This document shows positions 59,496-64,000 of a stretch of DNA of 64,000 nt, in pieces (the stretch's first letter is position 1; every line of letters begins with the position of its first letter). The translations under genes were made by a program, and so were the position numbers. The notes under the pieces were generated by a model. The model was given only the letters and a program-made list of their open reading frames with translations. It was not told the DNA's origin and did not search any database. Source of the stretch: Rhizoctonia solani (lineage: Eukaryota; Basidiomycota; Agaricomycetes; Cantharellales; Ceratobasidiaceae); contig NC_057377.1 in the NCBI RefSeq assembly GCF_016906535.1, forward strand, positions 1,612,001-1,676,000. The letters are read 5' to 3'.

Positions 59496-60554
59496 TTAGT
59501 GAGATTGAGAGGCCATCTTACTATGCAACTCCCCAAATGACTTGCGCCACGCGTCAATCCCAGATTGCGAAAATCCAGCACCAATCTCTTCTTTCCCTTC
59601 GTCCCACCCCTTCTCAACATGCGCAATCCATTCTTCTTGAGTAAGCGCATGAGGGGAGTTTGATTTCCTATTTTAAGAATGATTGATATGGCCCACTAGT
59701 TTTGGTCTATGATATGGGCTTACTTGTTGTTGTTTGGATTATCATGGTCCCTGTGCAAGTCACTCTCGACCAGAGGCGGAGAGATCTCAATAACGCTTAT
59801 GTTTGTAGAACGCAATTGTTCGCGAAGTGAAAGAGTGAAACTCTTTACGAACGCCTAATAACATACGATTGAATGAGTTGATCAACAGGCTACGAAAATC
59901 ACTTCACCAACCTTGGTTGCACAGTACACTGGAACTACAGCAATCGGGACGTATGCCAATCCAGAAGCGACATTTTGGATAGATGCATGTTGCTTTTGTC
60001 TAAGATGAGGAATGAAGAGCGCACAAAGATGTACCTGGACAGTACAAGGTAGCAACAGTGTGTACTTTATTATTTAAAGATATAGCCTTACCAAGCCGGT
60101 GATGTTCGTATTGATTTCTTGGGTTATTGCGTTCAGGTCGGCTCCCTTCTCAAAGTTGAGGGGTTTCTATGACCATGATCAGTTTCAGCTTGATAATAGG
60201 GACAGAAAAGCGCCTACTTGAATTCCAGCGTTGTTGAGTAGACAGTCGATCTCCGGAGCTTCTTTGGTGACTTTATCCACGAAAGCAGGGAGTGAGGATG
60301 TATTACCGACATCGACAACAAAATATCCTGCAGCACCAATTTCCTTGGTCGTTTGTGCCAGATTCGATTCGGTCCGCCCGGCAAGGTAAACTTTCTTCCC
60401 ACGCTTAATTAGTGATTGAGCAAACACTTTACCCAGACCTAATTGATCGTAATAAGTGAGAATCGTCAGAATATACCCAGAAGACGATATGAACGACCAA
60501 TGTACCTCCACCACCACCAGTGATAAGCGCACAGTTCCATGGTTGAGAAGACAT
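59496..60554 (-). CDS. Short-chain dehydrogenase/reductase (SDR)
   Basis: Spliced start MSSQPWNCALITGGGGGLGK carries the TGxxxGxG NAD(P)-binding motif, with an intron (GTACAT...TTAG) inside the glycine run. Then VFAQSLIKRGKKVYLAGRTE, YFVVDVGNTSSLPAFV, the structural motif DCLLNNAGIQ, EINTNITGL, a Ser in IQNVASGLAYVP, and the catalytic YCATK (YxxxK). C-terminal SPPLVESDLHRDH precedes HALTQEEWIAHVEKGW. It ends KMASQSH. The order suits classical, DltE-like cytosolic SDRs of about 250 aa. The substrate is unknown. CACGTG at 60673-60678 is 119 bp upstream. Confidence 0.92.
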
Positions 60555-61440
60555 TTCACAGGACTGACGAGTTAGAATTGTCTGTCGGAGAGCGGTGCCG
60601 TTGAAGAGAGAGTAAAATCCCCCGCTTTATATATGGCATCGATGAGATCATCGTCGCTGCATAACTGCGATACACGTGACCTCCACTTCCTCAACCTGGC
60701 CGGTCGAGGATGACCGGTCGGCCACAATCCTTGATGTCCCTCCACCCCGAGTCTTCAATAAACAGAACAGAGCCTAATAGAGACAGGAAACGCGTGTTCC
60801 TCTTGGCTGGGATGCCCGAGTCTTGGTGGAGGTTTAATTGAAATAGCTCTCCGTATATGCGCGTGTGAACTGTTTATTTTACTCATGCCGCATGACACCT
60901 TCGATGTATCATAAATGGCAACATGTGTCTAATCGGGTTCTGAATATTTGGTTCGATTCATGGATACGATCCAGTATACAAATAAGGCAATCTGGGGCCA
61001 TCTATATAACCTACGGCGGTTGGTTTTGTAATTAACGGACACGGCCACCCCAATTCAAATCGCTTGGGCTCATGTACCCATGTCTGCCATTCTTCTCGAA
61101 AGGGTGTCTCTAATTTTACAGTGCAAAACTAGTCTTCGGATACTTCTCTTACTTTAAATAGTTCATCTTCAGTACATGGCCAGCGAGAAGGCCTTCAAAT
61201 AAACTCGCATATTATGATACACGACAGATACAATTAAGTTACCTCTCACGGCATTGCTTGCTTGCAAGAGACCCCCATTATTAACGTAAACTCTCCACTA
61301 TAGTATTACAGGTATCTTACAGGAAATCAATAATGCAAATGTCTAAACTATACTAATTCCAAACATGATGAACCACAATATATTGCGATATGATTCAACC
61401 AATTATGATGATACCCTCAACACACTCAGGGATAAGGATG
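60555..61440. other. Intergenic, no gene
   Basis: This is the SDR promoter region, with an E-box at 60673-60678, followed by AT-rich sequence up to the zinc-finger 2 stop. Confidence 0.5.
60673..60678. promoter_or_regulatory. CACGTG E-box upstream of SDR gene
   Basis: A perfect CACGTG in ACACGTGACC lies 119 bp upstream of the SDR start. Confidence 0.5.
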
Positions 61441-62399
61441 TCAATTGCTGTTAGAAATATTCCTATCCGTGATGAGCGAATCGTACTGAGCCCTCAATGA
61501 TATCCTCTGCCGAGACTAACAAACCGGTCAGTATGAAGAATTTATATGTCTATATATGTGTATCAAACTCACCCGAGCACCAGCAGGCTCCCTGATTCTG
61601 TGGGCGATCGAACATGATCCATGCTTAACCCAATGCCTTGCTCTAGCATCAGTTCGGCGGAATGTTTGACCACATCCGAGGCATTCGTAAGGCTTTTCAT
61701 TTGCTACGAATTTGATTATCATTTCAGCATGGAAAGATGGTTCTTTTGCGGATGAACTCACTGTGCAAGCGCATATGTCGGTTGATATCATGCAGTCGAG
61801 ACATTTGTACTGGACAAAAATCACAAGGATATTGTGCGCGCTGGTGCGATAGATGTGAGGGTGAGTTTGAGTTATTTTAAATAAAAGAAGTACCAAATCA
61901 GAGCGATCGTTTTTTCTCCCGCATCGAGTTGGCACGTGAAAGGTAACCGCTTGTGGAATTCTAGGGACTAACGGGACGTCAATCATCTCTGCTCCTGGAA
62001 ATTCTGGAGAGGAAGTGGCCGACTCCGTGTCTGAGAAGGGGTGATTTGATAAGGTGGAATTCGGGTTCAAGTCGATTCTAAAATATCCTCCATGTTTCTC
62101 CGAACAAGACATTCGGTCGTACGTGTAACTTCTTGTGGATGAGCCTTGGTCGTCTACTACGTGATTTTTTACAACACAACCAGAGCCAGGTAGCCGAGGG
62201 AGTGGGCAATGCTTATTATCAGCTTGATGGGGACGAGTACCATGGGACAGTCTTACATACCAGAATAATTCCAACCATTCTCATATGTGGGTATTTTATG
62301 AGAAGGTGCCTGGATGGCTTTCCAATCCAAGTCATGGTCATAATCTACCTGGTGAATCGACGGTACATGGCTCATCTCCGACATAGATTTCTCGGACAT
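61441..62399 (-). CDS. C2H2 zinc-finger protein 2 (paralogue of 56324-57393)
   Basis: The start is probably the ATG at 62397-62399 (MSEKSMSEMSHVPSIHQ). The first intron is unusually short if read as GTATGT...CAAG near 62250, so the 5' end is uncertain. The middle contains SDTESATSSPEFPGAEMIDV and VPRIPQAVTFHVPTRCG. The fingers are CDFCPVQMSRLHDINRHMRL-H and CLGCGQTFRRTDARARHWVK-H, both complete C2H2. The last exon reads SRQRISLRAQYDSLIT, matching the RQRIS.R ending of the paralogue. Intron positions inside the finger block are also shared. It is a likely nuclear DNA-binding protein. Confidence 0.8.
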
Positions 62400-64000
62400 G
62401 AGCTGCAAGAGACTTTCGGATGGGCGGACGCGAGCCTGATATTATCGATTCATTATTAGCCTTCATAAAGAGTTAATGGAAAAACAAACGAACTATTTTC
62501 GAGGTTGGCTCTATGAGACAGCTTGGGGACATCGGTGAGTCTTTGTAGATTCTTGCATTGTGCGGAGCCTTTATACGGAATTTGAGCAACGCCCACATGA
62601 TCCCTTACCGGGACCTGCGTAGAGCATCATCCGCTACTCTATTCTTTTAGTCCATCTCGGGTTACGAAGGAGGACCCGTGTTGTATTTACTGGCTGACGC
62701 AGTGATCCACATAGATCACGCTTCTTTCCGGAGGCATAGCATACACTGAATCAGTGCCACCAAAAGGCAAAACTCGAGTGATATACTGTACAAAAGGACC
62801 GTAGGCCGTTGCTTTGGGTGAAGGGTATAGGAAAACATCCGTGGGATACGAGAAACCCTCATTCAGATTGGAACGCCAACTGCAGTATCTGCGATGGTAA
62901 GTGAACCCGATATATTATTAGGCAACGGGGGAGGCTAAATATAGCAGTTTGCATGAACTACCATCCACGGTAGACATCCACACGTGGATACTTCTAACGC
63001 CCCAGTTCACCACCTGGCTGGACTCAGGGGCGCAATTAGTTTAGTAAATAGGGTATCGAGGCAAAGTATTTTTGATTGAAGGAGCAAACCTGCATATATA
63101 TTCTACCAATGCTTGAATATTATGTGCACCTAGATAACTTTAAGCTTCCGCATCATTCTGCACACATTAGCTTTCTAGTGAATACTACTGAAAAGTCCCA
63201 GTATTCTCTTTGGTCAATTGTTTCCCAATGCTGCTTGCCGTTGGACACTTGGATAACCACATCGTGATTACGTGTAGACCACATGTTATTAAGGTTATCT
63301 CGGGCTTGTGGCGGCGTTGTATTCAGTTGGGCAGAGCAATGTGGCTGTGACCGAAGGTCCCATGTCTAGCCGTTGCCGGACCAATCATATCTGACGTTGG
63401 GTCAAAGTTCATAACTCAATCGCTTGAATTGGCCCAGATGTCTCCAAGGTATGATAAAACGAGATCGATCTACAGTCCTGCCAATGAAATGTCCGATGAG
63501 TGTTTGAGTTCCCTGAAAGCGAAGGCCTAGCCTATCACTAAGTAGTGCTCACCTGAATAAACAGTGCAGCCCAGTACGGTAGAGCATGTCTTGCCCTATA
63601 ACGGCTGGTAAAACGAAGGTTGAGATACTGTTCTGGTAGTTCGCCTTTCACACGCATGTGTTCATAGCGGTAATAACTCAGACTTAAGTTTAGTGAGATT
63701 TGGTCACGTTCCCGGCTGCATGCCGCACGTACACTGCCACCTCGTCCGTCGAGTACTGACTACTTAATTTTATCGCTTATTCATTCCTGGTACTGTAATT
63801 GGTTTGCGATTTCGGTACTCTATGCAAATGATTCAGTAGGGTCCAAATATTCTTCTTCTAGGCTGATCCCAATTGTCAAGTCCACAGGTGTCTCCACATC
63901 GGTACGTACTGGCTTTTGGGGACTCAACCAAGGATGGAAGATCCAGCATCTTCCGATCAGTCTCTAACTATAAACCACTGTGCATTTCAAATCAAGTATT
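62400..64000. other. Right end of window, no supported gene
   Basis: No splice-supported coding sequence. The 63-codon frame at 63076-63267 has no recognisable features. The region may belong to the 5' or 3' flank of a gene outside the window. Confidence 0.45.

Noticed and set aside
1..64000. CRISPR arrays, rRNA and tRNA genes
   Set aside because: No regularly spaced repeats, rRNA-like segments or cloverleaf-compatible T-loop sequences were recognised by eye. A tRNAscan run would be needed to exclude tRNAs fully.

Overview
The window looks like a chromosomal segment from a filamentous basidiomycete of the Agaricomycetes. The gene style and protein families resemble Rhizoctonia/Ceratobasidiaceae, but that placement is inference from family resemblance only. 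Genes are split by many short GT-AG introns (about 45-100 nt), both strands are used, intergenic gaps are 0.1-3 kb, and I see no operons, tRNAs, rRNAs or CRISPR arrays. Exon boundaries were read by hand from splice motifs and reading-frame continuity. Where coordinates are listed, the phases add up to an open frame.

Layout. 1-901: 5' part of a multi-pass membrane protein that leaves the window. 2.1-3.4 kb: F-box-like LRR protein. 4.83-5.53 kb: a nearly perfect 317-bp inverted repeat, the most unusual structure here. 6.9-9.7 kb: a vacuolar-type serine carboxypeptidase and SRP14, head to head across 111 bp. 11.1-12.7 kb: secreted type-B carboxylesterase. 14.7-16 kb: BTB-type protein. 16.4-16.6 kb: a short inverted-terminal-repeat element (MITE). 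16.7-18.8 kb: unrecognised 568-aa protein. 19.2-21.0 kb: TRM5 tRNA m1G37 methyltransferase with two possible starts. 21.1-26.0 kb: TRAPPC10/Trs130, ending 90 bp from TRM5. 26.8-31.2 kb: tandem pair of secreted serine carboxypeptidases. 31.7-34.4 kb: Pumilio-family RNA-binding protein. 34.8-41.9 kb: two tyrosinases with a glutathione S-transferase between them. 43.4-45.3 kb: GH28 rhamnogalacturonan hydrolase with a reading-frame problem near its 3' end. 46.3-48.1 kb: choline/ethanolamine phosphotransferase. 48.7-50.0 kb: RTA1-like protein. 51.2-53.7 kb: siroheme synthase (Met8-like plus uroporphyrinogen-III methyltransferase). 56.3-62.4 kb: two paralogous C2H2 zinc-finger genes flanking a short-chain dehydrogenase. 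The last 1.6 kb shows no gene.

Together the genes mix housekeeping functions (protein targeting, tRNA modification, Golgi/endosome tethering, phospholipid and siroheme synthesis) with secreted or expanded families expected in a plant-associated or saprotrophic fungus (carboxypeptidases, esterase, tyrosinases, GST, GH28, RTA1). A CACGTG E-box lies about 75-370 bp upstream of many of the start codons.
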